From an uncultured Verrucomicrobia subdivision 3 bacterium (lineage in GTDB: Bacteria > Verrucomicrobiota > Verrucomicrobiia > Limisphaerales > UBA11358), in contig CAISYZ010000151.1 of the NCBI GenBank assembly GCA_903889895.1, positions 1 through 37,445 on the forward strand: a stretch of DNA of 37,445 nucleotides, given 5' to 3'. Position numbers and translations under genes: made by a program. The notes below the pieces were generated by a model that worked only from the letters and a program-made list of their open reading frames with translations, was not told where the DNA came from and ran no database searches. This document shows, one piece after another, positions 23,101 through 31,842 of this stretch; within the stretch, counting starts at the first letter, position 1, and each line of letters starts with the position of its first letter.

Positions 23101-26100
23101 TCATTCGTCTTCAAGGCGGAAAAACATTTGAGACGTTGCCGGTGTGACGGGCAGCCAGTTGCTGAAACTGCCGTCGGCATTGAAGACATTCGTCGCCACC
23201 ACACTCCAGTTGGTCAGCGGCAGTGTGAGATTCGTGGCACTCCGCACCCAATAATAATAGAGGCCGTTGGTCGGGCCGCCGGTGCCCGTGACCAGGAGGT
23301 TGGTCAGGCCCGCCAGACTGATGCCGCCGATGTTCGGCGCGGCGGGGACATTGACCTTCACATAACCGGATTTGAGGTTGGTGGACGCGCCGCCGAGGCC
23401 GCTGGCAATCAACGTCACCGGATAGTTGCCGGCGATTGTATAAGTATGCGCGAGGACAGCTCCGCTGGTCGTGTTGGTGGTCTGCCCGTCGCCAAAGTTC
23501 CATAGCAAATTGGTGATGCTCCCGGTAGATTGATCTGTGAACGTCACTGTCAGCGGTCGCGCCCCGTTCGTTGGCGTGCCGGTGAACAAAGCGGTGGCGT
23601 TAATCACATTCGTCGTTCCATTCATCAATTGCGACTGCACCGTCATCACTTTCACGAACGACAGAATGGTGGCGCTGGTATCCGGGAAGCTCAACGAGAT
23701 GTCCGCGCCCCGGCAGCGATTGCTAAACGCCGGAATGGGCAGCAGAATGGTTGCGTTAATCCAAGTGTTCGAGTTATTCAACGTGATAGTGCCGGCGAGG
23801 GTAAAGCCGTTGGTGCGCGAATCGTAATAGACTTTGATCCCGCCCGTGCCGCTGTCGTAGTAGTTCACCAGGATCTGGACATTGGTGACGGCACTATTGG
23901 TCATCCACGCGGAGGTCACATCCACATCCAGAAACATCGCGTTCGTCCCCACTTTGTAAGGCATCCAGCCGTTTAGGTAAATGGGGAGTTGCGGGCCACC
24001 ATTGATGGCATTGGTTAAAATATGACTCTGGTTCGCGACATTGGTCAGCACATTCGCATCAGCGGGAAATTGCGGGTCGGTGTTCAGACCGACGGCGGCG
24101 GCCACCGGGCTAAGGGTTGCCATGGTGGCAATCCGGGTGCCGGAGGTGATATACCCCGCCGACAGGCTGCCGACCGTGCTGTTGGAGTAGGCGTCAAACT
24201 GGCCGCCCTCGAAAAAACCACACCCGGCCAGTTCAATCCGGCTGTAGGCCACGTTGGTCGCATAGAATGGTGTGTAGGTGGTGAATGTCATGTTGTCCAG
24301 CCGGCAGACCGAGGGCAAGTTGCCGTTCAGATAAATGCCCCGCGAAGGCACGGTCGCCTCGTCTAATTTAAAGTCGCACTGCTGCACCGTGCAGTTCGCG
24401 TTTGATAGCGTCAGCAGCCAGTCCGGAAACCCGGTGAGCATCCCGCCAAAGACCTGCACCGGGCCGCTGCTGCCGTTGCCGGAAACATCCAAGGCAATCA
24501 CGTTGTTGGTATAGCCGTTCATCGCCAATGAATTCGGGGGGGGCGTGGACCCAATGAGTCCGCCGGCCAACTGGTCGGCATAGCTTTCATCTTGAAAGCC
24601 CCCGTTGGCGTTCACCCGCATGGATATTTCCAAAATCTGCACGCCCGCAGGCAGGGGGTTGATCGCCTTGAGCCAGCGATAATTGCTCTCGCCGTTCCAC
24701 ATCAGTGCCAGCACGCTGGAAGACTCCACCCGCGCCACTTGATGCACCAGCCGGTTCCAAGTTAATGCAATGGTCTGGTTCGTGCAGTTGACCAGATTCC
24801 AGCCCGTCCCGTAGGCCAGATAATAAGCTAACGGGAAATAATAATTCGTCGCCGTCGGCAGGCCAGCCTGGCCCCAGTTATCCTTCATCGTCAGATTCTG
24901 AATCCGGCCGTTGCTTGAATTCAGGACGGTAATCGGGGTGTTGACCGGGTCCAAAAAACAATACTCCACCAGATGATTGTCCGCGTTCGACAGTTGCAAA
25001 AACTGATACGCATTCAGGTTGACGCAATACTGGACATAAATGTTTGTCCCCGTGCCGCCGACGGCTGGAGCATACGGGACGATGTTGGTGGCAAATTGCT
25101 GCGGATAATGAAAGACAAACCCTTTCAGCCCGCTGCCTTTGGTCAGGTTGATGCACGGCGGCAGGTTGCTGCCCGCGCCATAGTATATTTGCAGTAGGGT
25201 GCCATCGCCCGGATTGGAATTATAAGTGTAGTAATTGGGCATGCTGTCCATCACCCCGCGCAGTTCCACGCCCGCCGGCACAAAAAGCTGGTGATAAAGC
25301 GCATAGCCGTTCAGAGCGACCGGCAGGAACACGATGCCGCCTCCGGCCGCCCCGACGTCGTTCAGCGCCGTCTGGACATTGGTGCTGTCATCGGTCAAGC
25401 CGTCCCCGTTGACGGGATAATCCACACCCATCACCTTCATGATCAATTGGGCGGGCTGCCGCCAGTGGTTGTAGTTGGTGAGGTTGAAGGTCGGCGGCAC
25501 CGAGCACGTCACGGCACGGTTGTCAATCACCACGGCGGCGGCCATTGCCGCGTTGGTCGCCACCCCCGGACTGTAGGCAAAACTGTTGCCCAGGAATATC
25601 CCCGACACCGCCTTGCTCCCGAGCGTCACCGCTGTGGACGGACAACTAAACTGGCAGTTGACGACACTTAGTTCCACCGGCGAGGAGGCAAAGTTGAATG
25701 GCCGGGTGAACTTGCAACCTTGAAAGGAAAAATTGGAGGGTAAATTCCCAGCGTAACCATAATCAAAAGCGTAAGCGCTGCCACCGCCGGTAAAGTTGCA
25801 TTGATCAAAAAATACATTCGGGGGTGACACGCCAGTGATATGGTTTGCAATGTAGAAATTGTCGGAGGTCGCATCAAAACTGCAATTCATGAAGTAAGTA
25901 TCCGAACCAATCGAACTCGCATAGATGTCTGTCTGGCAGTTGGTAAAGTTTAGACCATAGAAATCGCCATCCAGCGTGCCCCCGGCGATGGCAGTATAGT
26001 CACAATACAAACCCTGCCAGTAACCCCGGATGTTCCAACCCGCCCCGAAGAATTGATCGGAGGCCGAAACATAAATGGCGGTGCCATTGGTGTATATATA

Positions 26101-27582
26101 GGTTGCCTGCGGCCCGCCGGACGCTGGCGCGTTGCTCAAGCCGGAAAACGCCCAGTAATCCGGCGAGAAATTGATGTTCTCATACCTGGGAACTTCATGG
26201 GCACCCAACTGATTCAAACCTTCATGCAGCGGTGAGCCATAGATGTTCCGCACGCAGGCTAGGCTCGATGCGCCATTGGTCAGAATGATGCCATCATAGG
26301 CGTTGACCAGATTGAGGTTTTGCATGAAGTTCGCCGCCGTGCTGCCACTCGCACCGTTGTTGTTGGTGTTGCCGATGGCTGGCGGATAGGGGACGATGTT
26401 GGCTGCGCTCTGATTGGGATACCAGATCGAAAAGTCTTTCAGGCCGGATTCGGCCTGGCCGATGGTGATAAACGGCGTGCCGCCGCTCTGGCCGGCCCCG
26501 CCGGTCGGCATCAGGATCGTGCCGCCCACCGGCCCGGGCGCGTTGTTCGTCAACGGCTGCCACGCCCCCCGCAAAATCACGTTATTAGGAATCGTCAGGT
26601 TCCCCGTGAACAGATACTTCCCAGCCGGCACAAACACCGTGCCACCGCCCGCACCGGCCACGCTGTTGAGCGCCGCCTGAAATGCCGCCGTGCAGTCGCC
26701 TGTAGCTGGGTTCGTTGGCATTAAATACTGCACCCCCGGATCGCTGATCGAAACCGCATACACCACCGCATCATCCGTCGGATACCCCGTGTTCGTCATC
26801 ACCCGCCAGTTCATCACAATGGGCGTCACTCCCGTCCATTTGAGTGTCATCTGGTCATGCGCCTGCTTAAAATTCGTCGCGCTCAAGGCCTGGCCATACA
26901 CCTGCACCGCCCCAACCTCGCCGTTCAAATAGCTGCTGCCGCTGGCGGTCGAACCCAGCGTCACGGCATTGCCCAACGAAAAGTCTGCCGCCGCCGCATT
27001 CCCCAGTTGCGTAGCCTGATTCTTGGAATCCCAAAATTGCATCTGCCCCGACACCGCATTGTAGTTCAAGGCATAAACCAAAGTATCCCCCGCCACGACA
27101 TAACTGCCGCTTTTGGCAATTATGTTGCCGCCCACATTTGCCTTCATCTGGCCGGAACTCTCAAAGCGCAGCGAGAACCCGTTGCTTGGGGTGGATCCCG
27201 AAATGTTGCCCAAAACATCCGCCGGGTTGGTGAGGGTGTTCAGGTGAAAGGCCACCAGCACGCAAAAGCCGTTCGTGCCGCCCGACTGGTTCAGCCATGC
27301 AGCGGAAGCCGCGCTGCTGAACAGTTGCAACGAACTGCGGCTGGGACCGAAGTTCAGCGCCTTCAGCCCGTTCAATGGATTCGTGGCGGAATACGTCACC
27401 GCGCCAACCGCCGGCACGGCGGCATTGCCCGATCCGCTCTGATCCACCCAGTTCGTCACCACCCCGGAAGCGTTCGTCTGCACGAAAGCATTCAGGCTCC
27501 CATCCAAATTCTGAATCAGCCCCGCTTGTGCGGAAAGGCCCGTCAGCAGACAACAGAAACCTAAAAGCGTAAAGCGGGACAC
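23101..27582 (-). CDS. Large secreted protein: LamG-like, two pectate-lyase-3 beta-helices, PKD domain
   Basis: 1493 aa from a GTG at 27582; the signal peptide RFTLLGFCCLLTGLSAQAG follows. Residues about 20-255: LamG/concanavalin-like domain (DGSLNAFVQTNASG, GEVGAVQVYGQAL). About 255-700: first right-handed beta-helix of the pectate_lyase_3 type (TAAFQAALNSVAGAGGGTVFVPAGKY). About 715-1250: second helix with the classic opening NGDGLTDDSTNVQTALNDVGAAGGG. About 1330-1412: PKD domain with LLWNFGDGQTTN. C-terminal module ends MFFRLEDE. The fold suggests binding or cleavage of an acidic polysaccharide, but no catalytic residues can be assigned, and a tailspike-like binding role is equally possible. 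It is last in the operon with the pseudopilin and beta-strand-repeat genes. Confidence 0.87.
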   Translation of the reverse strand: MSRFTLLGFCCLLTGLSAQAGLIQNLDGSLNAFVQTNASGVVTNWVDQSGSGNAAVPAVGAVTYSATNPLNGLKALNFGPSRSSLQLFSSAASAAWLNQSGGTNGFCVLVAFHLNTLTNPADVLGNISGSTPSNGFSLRFESSGQMKANVGGNIIAKSGSYVVAGDTLVYALNYNAVSGQMQFWDSKNQATQLGNAAAADFSLGNAVTLGSTASGSSYLNGEVGAVQVYGQALSATNFKQAHDQMTLKWTGVTPIVMNWRVMTNTGYPTDDAVVYAVSISDPGVQYLMPTNPATGDCTAAFQAALNSVAGAGGGTVFVPAGKYLFTGNLTIPNNVILRGAWQPLTNNAPGPVGGTILMPTGGAGQSGGTPFITIGQAESGLKDFSIWYPNQSAANIVPYPPAIGNTNNNGASGSTAANFMQNLNLVNAYDGIILTNGASSLACVRNIYGSPLHEGLNQLGAHEVPRYENINFSPDYWAFSGLSNAPASGGPQATYIYTNGTAIYVSASDQFFGAGWNIRGYWQGLYCDYTAIAGGTLDGDFYGLNFTNCQTDIYASSIGSDTYFMNCSFDATSDNFYIANHITGVSPPNVFFDQCNFTGGGSAYAFDYGYAGNLPSNFSFQGCKFTRPFNFASSPVELSVVNCQFSCPSTAVTLGSKAVSGIFLGNSFAYSPGVATNAAMAAAVVIDNRAVTCSVPPTFNLTNYNHWRQPAQLIMKVMGVDYPVNGDGLTDDSTNVQTALNDVGAAGGGIVFLPVALNGYALYHQLFVPAGVELRGVMDSMPNYYTYNSNPGDGTLLQIYYGAGSNLPPCINLTKGSGLKGFVFHYPQQFATNIVPYAPAVGGTGTNIYVQYCVNLNAYQFLQLSNADNHLVEYCFLDPVNTPITVLNSSNGRIQNLTMKDNWGQAGLPTATNYYFPLAYYLAYGTGWNLVNCTNQTIALTWNRLVHQVARVESSSVLALMWNGESNYRWLKAINPLPAGVQILEISMRVNANGGFQDESYADQLAGGLIGSTPPPNSLAMNGYTNNVIALDVSGNGSSGPVQVFGGMLTGFPDWLLTLSNANCTVQQCDFKLDEATVPSRGIYLNGNLPSVCRLDNMTFTTYTPFYATNVAYSRIELAGCGFFEGGQFDAYSNSTVGSLSAGYITSGTRIATMATLSPVAAAVGLNTDPQFPADANVLTNVANQSHILTNAINGGPQLPIYLNGWMPYKVGTNAMFLDVDVTSAWMTNSAVTNVQILVNYYDSGTGGIKVYYDSRTNGFTLAGTITLNNSNTWINATILLPIPAFSNRCRGADISLSFPDTSATILSFVKVMTVQSQLMNGTTNVINATALFTGTPTNGARPLTVTFTDQSTGSITNLLWNFGDGQTTNTTSGAVLAHTYTIAGNYPVTLIASGLGGASTNLKSGYVKVNVPAAPNIGGISLAGLTNLLVTGTGGPTNGLYYYWVRSATNLTLPLTNWSVVATNVFNADGSFSNWLPVTPATSQMFFRLEDE

Positions 27583-27644
27583 AAAAAAGTGGGTTCTATT
27601 GAAATAATATGGGGGAGGATCCGGTTGACAGGGATGGTTTTTGG

Positions 27645-28412
27645 TTACTGGCCAAAATCCCAGATGTTTCCATTGCCGGAGGTGCCCCCGTTGGCCGGAA
27701 CCGAGTCTGGAATGGCCATCACATTTGTGTTCATACTCTCCGTGTGTCCATCCATAAACACCAGGTTGGCCAGCTTATTATGCCTTGGATTGCCGTCGGT
27801 GGTCTGGGCAGTAATTTGGATGGTTCCGGGCAACACTGCCCCGCAGCTAACATAATAAAAAGTCGTGTGCACGGTTGGCCCGACTCGACAGGCGTCGCCC
27901 AGCAATACTGTATGACTTGGGCTATTAGCCTGGGTCATCTTGCGCTGCCCTTCCGTCTTCTCCGCATCGTCAAGAAACGCCTGATGCTTGTTGGGCGCAT
28001 ACCCACGGTCAGCTTCGTTTTGAACTGTCGTAACGCTGGGAAATTGCGCAATCAACTGCGCTTGTAACGTGGGGCAGACAAAAATCGGAATTTTCAAATA
28101 TCCGCCTGCGGAAACCATGTTGGTTTGTCCGACATAGGGAGTGATGAGATAATCCCATGACGTCGGGTTTGGAGAGGGAGTGTTCAGTCCCACATAAGGC
28201 AACACATCTCCATTGTCATTCACATACAGTTGATAGGCAATGCCAATCTGTCGCGCATTGTTGACACATTGAATCTTGTAAGCTTTTGCCTTGGCCGCCG
28301 CCAACGCGGGCAGCAGCATCGCCGCCAGGATGGCAATGATGGCAATCACCACCAATAGCTCGATCAGCGTAAATCCCAGGCCATGTTTTCCCGAAACAAG
28401 TTTGTCCTTCAT
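27645..28412 (-). CDS. Type II/IV pseudopilin-like protein with H-X9-DG motif
   Basis: 255 aa. A short basic leader ends in a prepilin peptidase site G13|F14, followed by [24 protein letters not shown], the type IV pilin helix with Glu at mature position 5. The C-terminal part contains H211-X9-D221-G222, the H-X9-DG motif of the prepilin-type family that is greatly expanded in Planctomycetota, Lentisphaerota and Verrucomicrobiota. After cleavage and methylation by PilD it should sit in the inner membrane or join a pseudopilus. It lies between the beta-strand-repeat gene (74 bp upstream) and the pectate-lyase-fold gene (62 bp downstream). That position suggests a partner role in display or export of these proteins (inference). 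No other secretion-machine gene is in the window. Confidence 0.93.
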   Translation of the reverse strand: MKDKLVSGKHGLGFTLIELLVVIAIIAILAAMLLPALAAAKAKAYKIQCVNNARQIGIAYQLYVNDNGDVLPYVGLNTPSPNPTSWDYLITPYVGQTNMVSAGGYLKIPIFVCPTLQAQLIAQFPSVTTVQNEADRGYAPNKHQAFLDDAEKTEGQRKMTQANSPSHTVLLGDACRVGPTVHTTFYYVSCGAVLPGTIQITAQTTDGNPRHNKLANLVFMDGHTESMNTNVMAIPDSVPANGGTSGNGNIWDFGQ

Positions 28413-28486
28413 AGTTTTATGTTTGGCACACTGTTGGCAGCTTTATGGCGTCGAATTTTCACCCGCCGTCGACAATCCATTTTGGA

Positions 28487-30826
28487 TTACTGCTTCACCC
28501 GATAAAAAGTTTGTGGCACGGCGTTGACGATCGGCAGGCTGGCCGAAAAATTACCGCTGCCATCGAAAGTATTCGTTGTCACCGGCGACCATGAGGCCAC
28601 CGGCAATGTCAGATTGGTGGAGGACAAAACGATATACGTTCCGTTCGGTGCGCCGTTCGTTCCGGTCAACACAATGTTGCCGCCCGATATGCCCGTGGTC
28701 GTGACCTTGGCTTGAGGCGGCGTATTGACCGTGATGGTGATCAACGAGGTAGCCGTGCCGCCGTTGCCGTTGGTGATGGTGTAGCCCACGTATCCGCTGC
28801 CAGCAATGCCGCTGATCGGTGTGAACAATACGTTGGTGCCATTGACAATCGCCGCCGCGCCGTTGGTCGGGCTGACCGACAAGATGGTCAAAGGCAGGGA
28901 ATTCGGATCGCTGTCGTTGGTCAATGCCTTGATTGTCACCGGCACGTTCCAATAAGTGGTCGCGCTATCCGGATTCGCCGTCGGCGAACCGCTGCCCGTT
29001 GCGGCCACCGTCACGCTGATGGCAGTATCACTGGTGTTCAGAGTCAAGGAGTAGCCATTGCCTCCAACCGTGATGTTCGTGGTGTTGCCGCCAGCCGGGA
29101 ACTGCCATGTCGCGCCGCCGGCGGTCAAGCCGGATGCGGCGGTGACCAAATTACGAGTCCCGGCCACCGGACTGCTCATCAATGAAGTGTTCAGCGCGAC
29201 AGTTACCAGATTGCTGACAGACGCCGCTCCAGTAACCGCCAGCAAGTCGGACCCCGAATCTCCCAAATTGAATTTCAAGGTCGAGACAGCATTGTTGGTG
29301 ATGGTCAAGGCCGGCCCGGAGAAGCTGGTTCCCTGCACCAGTTGGAAGGTGCCGATCGCCCCGTCGGTCATGTCAAACGTGCCAGCCACATTCAGGGAGG
29401 CTCCGTTCGTGGCCGTGGCGGTGTTGCCAGCCACAATCGTCGTGCCCACGCCCGGTTGTATCCCCAAGGTTCCGGTAGATCCGACCGTGATGGCCGTGTC
29501 TGCCAGCGACCCGCCGGCGATTTTCAGCACGCCGAGGTTGACTGTGGTGGCTCCAGTATAACCATTATTGCCCGTGAGCGTCAGCATCCCAGCACCTGTT
29601 TTGACAATGCTTAAAGCCGCCCCGGAATTGGTGATGACGCCATTAAACACACTGGTTTGGCTGGTCGCCTCAAACAAATTAATATTACATTTAATGTTTG
29701 TTACACTGTTGTCCATCAAACCGGTGCCCGACAAGCCATTGGCCGTTGGGTTATGCGCAATCAAGTCCACCACGCCGCCCGCATTGATGACCAAATTTCC
29801 ATAGCCCGTGCCATTGGGAAAGCAATTGGCGCTGCCACACTGAATTGTGCCGGCATTGACCACCAGATTCCCATTAAACGTGTTGGATCCTTGCAACCCC
29901 AGCGTGCCCGGGCCATTCATGGTCAGCCTGCCGCCGCCCGTAATATTCCCCGAGAGTTGTAGCACGGTTGCCGCATTGGTTACGTAAAAGATGCCCCCGC
30001 TGTTGGCGGCCATGATGAAAGGCTTGTCCGTTATTCCATTCGTGCCCACATACTGCAACGTGCCCGCACTGCTCACGCCATCCCCCAGCGTCACGGCGTT
30101 CGTGCTTTGCCCCAAGGGACCGGCCGCGCTCTTTATGTTGACGGAAGGCAACTGCAACGTGCCGCTATTAATAATAATCGCCGAATTGGTCTTGCTCGCT
30201 CCCGAAAGCGTCAGCGTGCCGTTGCCGTTCATGATCAAGTTGCCCAGGAGAGTAGAGGACGACGGATCCGGCGCTGACAGCAGAAAATTACCCGTGCCAC
30301 CAAAAGTGAGCGATTGCGGCGTAATGAGGTTGGTTGACTGGATAGAGCCGCCAATCGTCAATACATTGGTGGAATTGTTCACCCAGGTTTGGCTGCTTAA
30401 AAGGGATACATTGCAAAGTAATGTCAATGTGTAACCGTCCGTGTTATCCACCAATATGCCCGTGTTGGTATAGCTATTGTTGGCGTTGGTCAGGCTGACG
30501 CTGTCAAGCTGCAAGGCCTTGTTGGTGTTAATGGTCACGTTTTGACCCGGACTGGTTCCGGGTCCGCCGGTCATCCATATCGCGCCGATCTTTTCCGAAG
30601 CTGTGCCCAGCACGGGCTGATTGGCACCGGGGGTAAACTGACTGTTAAACACCGCGATGTCACCGTCAACCGGGAGCGCGGCGGGATTCCAATTAGCCAC
30701 AGTGGTCCAGTTGGAATCCGCGCCCGCGCCGGTCCAGTAATTAGTTCCAAGAATTGTGATGCCAAACACGTTATCCAGCCCGCCCAACAAAAGTAAGCTG
30801 GCTAACAGACAACGACTGTTTTTCAT
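28487..30826 (-). CDS. Autotransporter-associated beta-strand repeat (PATR) secreted protein
   Basis: 779 aa from ATG at 30826, chosen because it opens with signal peptide MKNSRCLLASLLLLGGLDNVFG; the frame is open to 30931. N-terminal segment TNYWTGAGADSNWTTVANWNP is typical of these proteins. PATR repeats follow: GNLIMNGNGTLTLSGASKTN, GGGRLTMNGPGTLGLQGSNTF, and KTGAGMLTLTGNNGYTGATT with VNLGVLKIAGGSL. Together they form a long beta-helix. Near residue 620 a cadherin/Big-like domain begins (PTANPDSATTYWNVPVTIKALTNDSD). The C-terminal module ends TFYRVKQ. There is no outer-membrane autotransporter barrel and no PEP-CTERM. Probably a surface or matrix protein. It is first in the operon; two operator copies lie about 175 and 330 bp upstream. 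Confidence 0.88.
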   Translation of the reverse strand: MKNSRCLLASLLLLGGLDNVFGITILGTNYWTGAGADSNWTTVANWNPAALPVDGDIAVFNSQFTPGANQPVLGTASEKIGAIWMTGGPGTSPGQNVTINTNKALQLDSVSLTNANNSYTNTGILVDNTDGYTLTLLCNVSLLSSQTWVNNSTNVLTIGGSIQSTNLITPQSLTFGGTGNFLLSAPDPSSSTLLGNLIMNGNGTLTLSGASKTNSAIIINSGTLQLPSVNIKSAAGPLGQSTNAVTLGDGVSSAGTLQYVGTNGITDKPFIMAANSGGIFYVTNAATVLQLSGNITGGGRLTMNGPGTLGLQGSNTFNGNLVVNAGTIQCGSANCFPNGTGYGNLVINAGGVVDLIAHNPTANGLSGTGLMDNSVTNIKCNINLFEATSQTSVFNGVITNSGAALSIVKTGAGMLTLTGNNGYTGATTVNLGVLKIAGGSLADTAITVGSTGTLGIQPGVGTTIVAGNTATATNGASLNVAGTFDMTDGAIGTFQLVQGTSFSGPALTITNNAVSTLKFNLGDSGSDLLAVTGAASVSNLVTVALNTSLMSSPVAGTRNLVTAASGLTAGGATWQFPAGGNTTNITVGGNGYSLTLNTSDTAISVTVAATGSGSPTANPDSATTYWNVPVTIKALTNDSDPNSLPLTILSVSPTNGAAAIVNGTNVLFTPISGIAGSGYVGYTITNGNGGTATSLITITVNTPPQAKVTTTGISGGNIVLTGTNGAPNGTYIVLSSTNLTLPVASWSPVTTNTFDGSGNFSASLPIVNAVPQTFYRVKQ

Positions 30827-31003
30827 ACAATATTTAATTGAGATCGTGGGTAAACTCTTGTTGGCAAACAAGGATTTAAAAGGGTTTAATTTTTTTTGTG
30901 GCGAAAAAAAGTTGAGACTTTCTAGTTTCATAATTCGTGATACGATTGTGTTGGAGTTGGATTATCGAATGTAAACATCGCCTAAATTCGAGTTCTTTGT
31001 CCA

Positions 31004-31019
31004 TACCCGAAAACGGGTA
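31004..31019 (-). promoter_or_regulatory. Candidate 7-2-7 operator, site 4 (perfect)
   Basis: TACCCGAAAACGGGTA: fully matching half-sites TACCCGA and TACCCGT, extended to CATACCCG/CGGGTATG arms. In leader copy A, 178 bp before the PATR gene ATG. Confidence 0.68.
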
Positions 31020-31158
31020 TGCGCGGTGGATTCATTTTGGTTTGAGTTTTGGTGGAAATAAAGTTGAGACTTCCTGATTTCATATTTTTAGGTCGCGCGA
31101 AATGGCTGCGTTGTGTTTTGGTTTTGGAAACCATCGCAAAATCCAAGTTCTTCATCCA

Positions 31159-31174
31159 TACCCGAAAACGGGCA
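31159..31174 (-). promoter_or_regulatory. Candidate 7-2-7 operator, site 5
   Basis: TACCCGAAAACGGGCA in leader copy B, identical to site 4 except for one base in the second half-site. The flanks (CCA before, TGCGCGGTGGATT after) are also shared with site 4. Confidence 0.66.
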
Positions 31175-31271
31175 TGCGCGGTGGATTTATCTTGGTTTGA
31201 GACCGGTCTGCGAACGGTCAAAAAACGATGACCGCCTCGCGAGACGGCAAAGCTTCACTCTTCAAAGCATA

Positions 31272-31287
31272 TGCCCGGTTTCGGGGA
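31272..31287 (+). promoter_or_regulatory. Candidate 7-2-7 operator, site 6 (degenerate)
   Basis: TGCCCGGTTTCGGGGA keeps both CCCG/CGGG cores and the 7-2-7 spacing. Its T-rich centre is in the orientation that reads towards the + strand genes beginning at 31843, and towards the PHP-type remnant between them. Confidence 0.45.
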
Positions 31288-31349
31288 TGTTGCGGATTGG
31301 CAGGACATGTAAGATTAAGAAATTATTCCATGGCGTATCCATAAAACTT

Positions 31350-31708
31350 GTTCTTGCCGCGGCATTCTTGAAGCGCTGCGTGCGCGGCGGTGCTTCGCGA
31401 GGACCGGCGACCAAATCGTCGTGGACTTCCGCGTGAACGACGTCTGGGGCGGCGAAACTGCGAAGAACTATGCCGCGCTGAAAATGACTTTCAAGGTGGA
31501 CGCGATGGATGACATCACCCGTATTGAAATCCTGCGTAATAGCCGCGTGATTCAGACTTGCGAGCCGGCTTCAGCCAGCCGGCAGTCCGCAGGCGAATGG
31601 ACGGATTCCAATCCGAACCATGACGAAGGCGTGCTGTATTACTACGCCCGCGTCACGCAAAAGAACAATCATCTCGCCTGGTCGAGTCCAGTCTGGGTTT
31701 TGGTGTGA
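31350..31708 (+). pseudogene. C-terminal remnant of a PHP/CehA-type metallohydrolase
   Basis: One frame runs to a TGA at 31706-31708 and reads ILEALRARRCFARTGDQIVVDFRVND, later ITRIEILRNSRVIQTCEP, and finally YYYARVTQKNNHLAWSSPVWVLV. This is the typical ending of CehA/McbA- or DUF3604-type PHP-domain proteins, including the AWSSPIW-like finish. No start codon or N-terminal metal-binding domain is present upstream; the frame simply fades out near 31350. A GTG at 31421 could start a 95-residue product, but that would be only the beta-sandwich tail. Family recognition is from memory of the motif pattern. Confidence 0.6.
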
Positions 31709-31842
31709 TTTTAACTGACAAAAACTTGTCCAAAACCGGATGGTTGAGAGCATTAACATTATATGTTCACCTTTTCGATTTGGGCAAATCCGAGTTATGC
31801 AATTGACGCGCCTTTTTCCTAGAGACTACGATTGACACAACC
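31709..31842. other. Leader of the isomerase/sulfatase operon
   Basis: 134 bp of AT-rich sequence before the ATG at 31843, probably containing the operon promoter. No clear -35/-10 pair or strong Shine-Dalgarno sequence stands out, and there is no copy of the 16-bp palindrome closer than 31272-31287. Confidence 0.35.

Larger units (their letters stand above)
30898..31201. repeat. Diverged tandem duplication of a ~150-bp leader
   Basis: Copy A spans 30898-31046 and copy B 31052-31201. Shared landmarks in the same order: GTGG, AAGTTGAGACTT, TTTCATA, then TTC(T/A)T..CCATACCCGAAAACGGG, and finally GCGCGGTGGATT followed by TTGGTTTGAG. The centre of the copies has diverged, while the operator and the sequence after it are nearly identical. 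Period about 154 bp. It lies upstream of the PATR operon. Confidence 0.8.

Noticed and set aside
404..30826. A complete PEP-CTERM/exosortase system
   Set aside because: Only one protein has a PEP-CTERM tail, and no exosortase or associated genes are present in the window.
30898..31290. CRISPR-like spacing of the repeated palindrome
   Set aside because: Only three copies, unequal spacing, and the flanks themselves are duplicated; no cas genes nearby. An operator in a duplicated leader explains it better.
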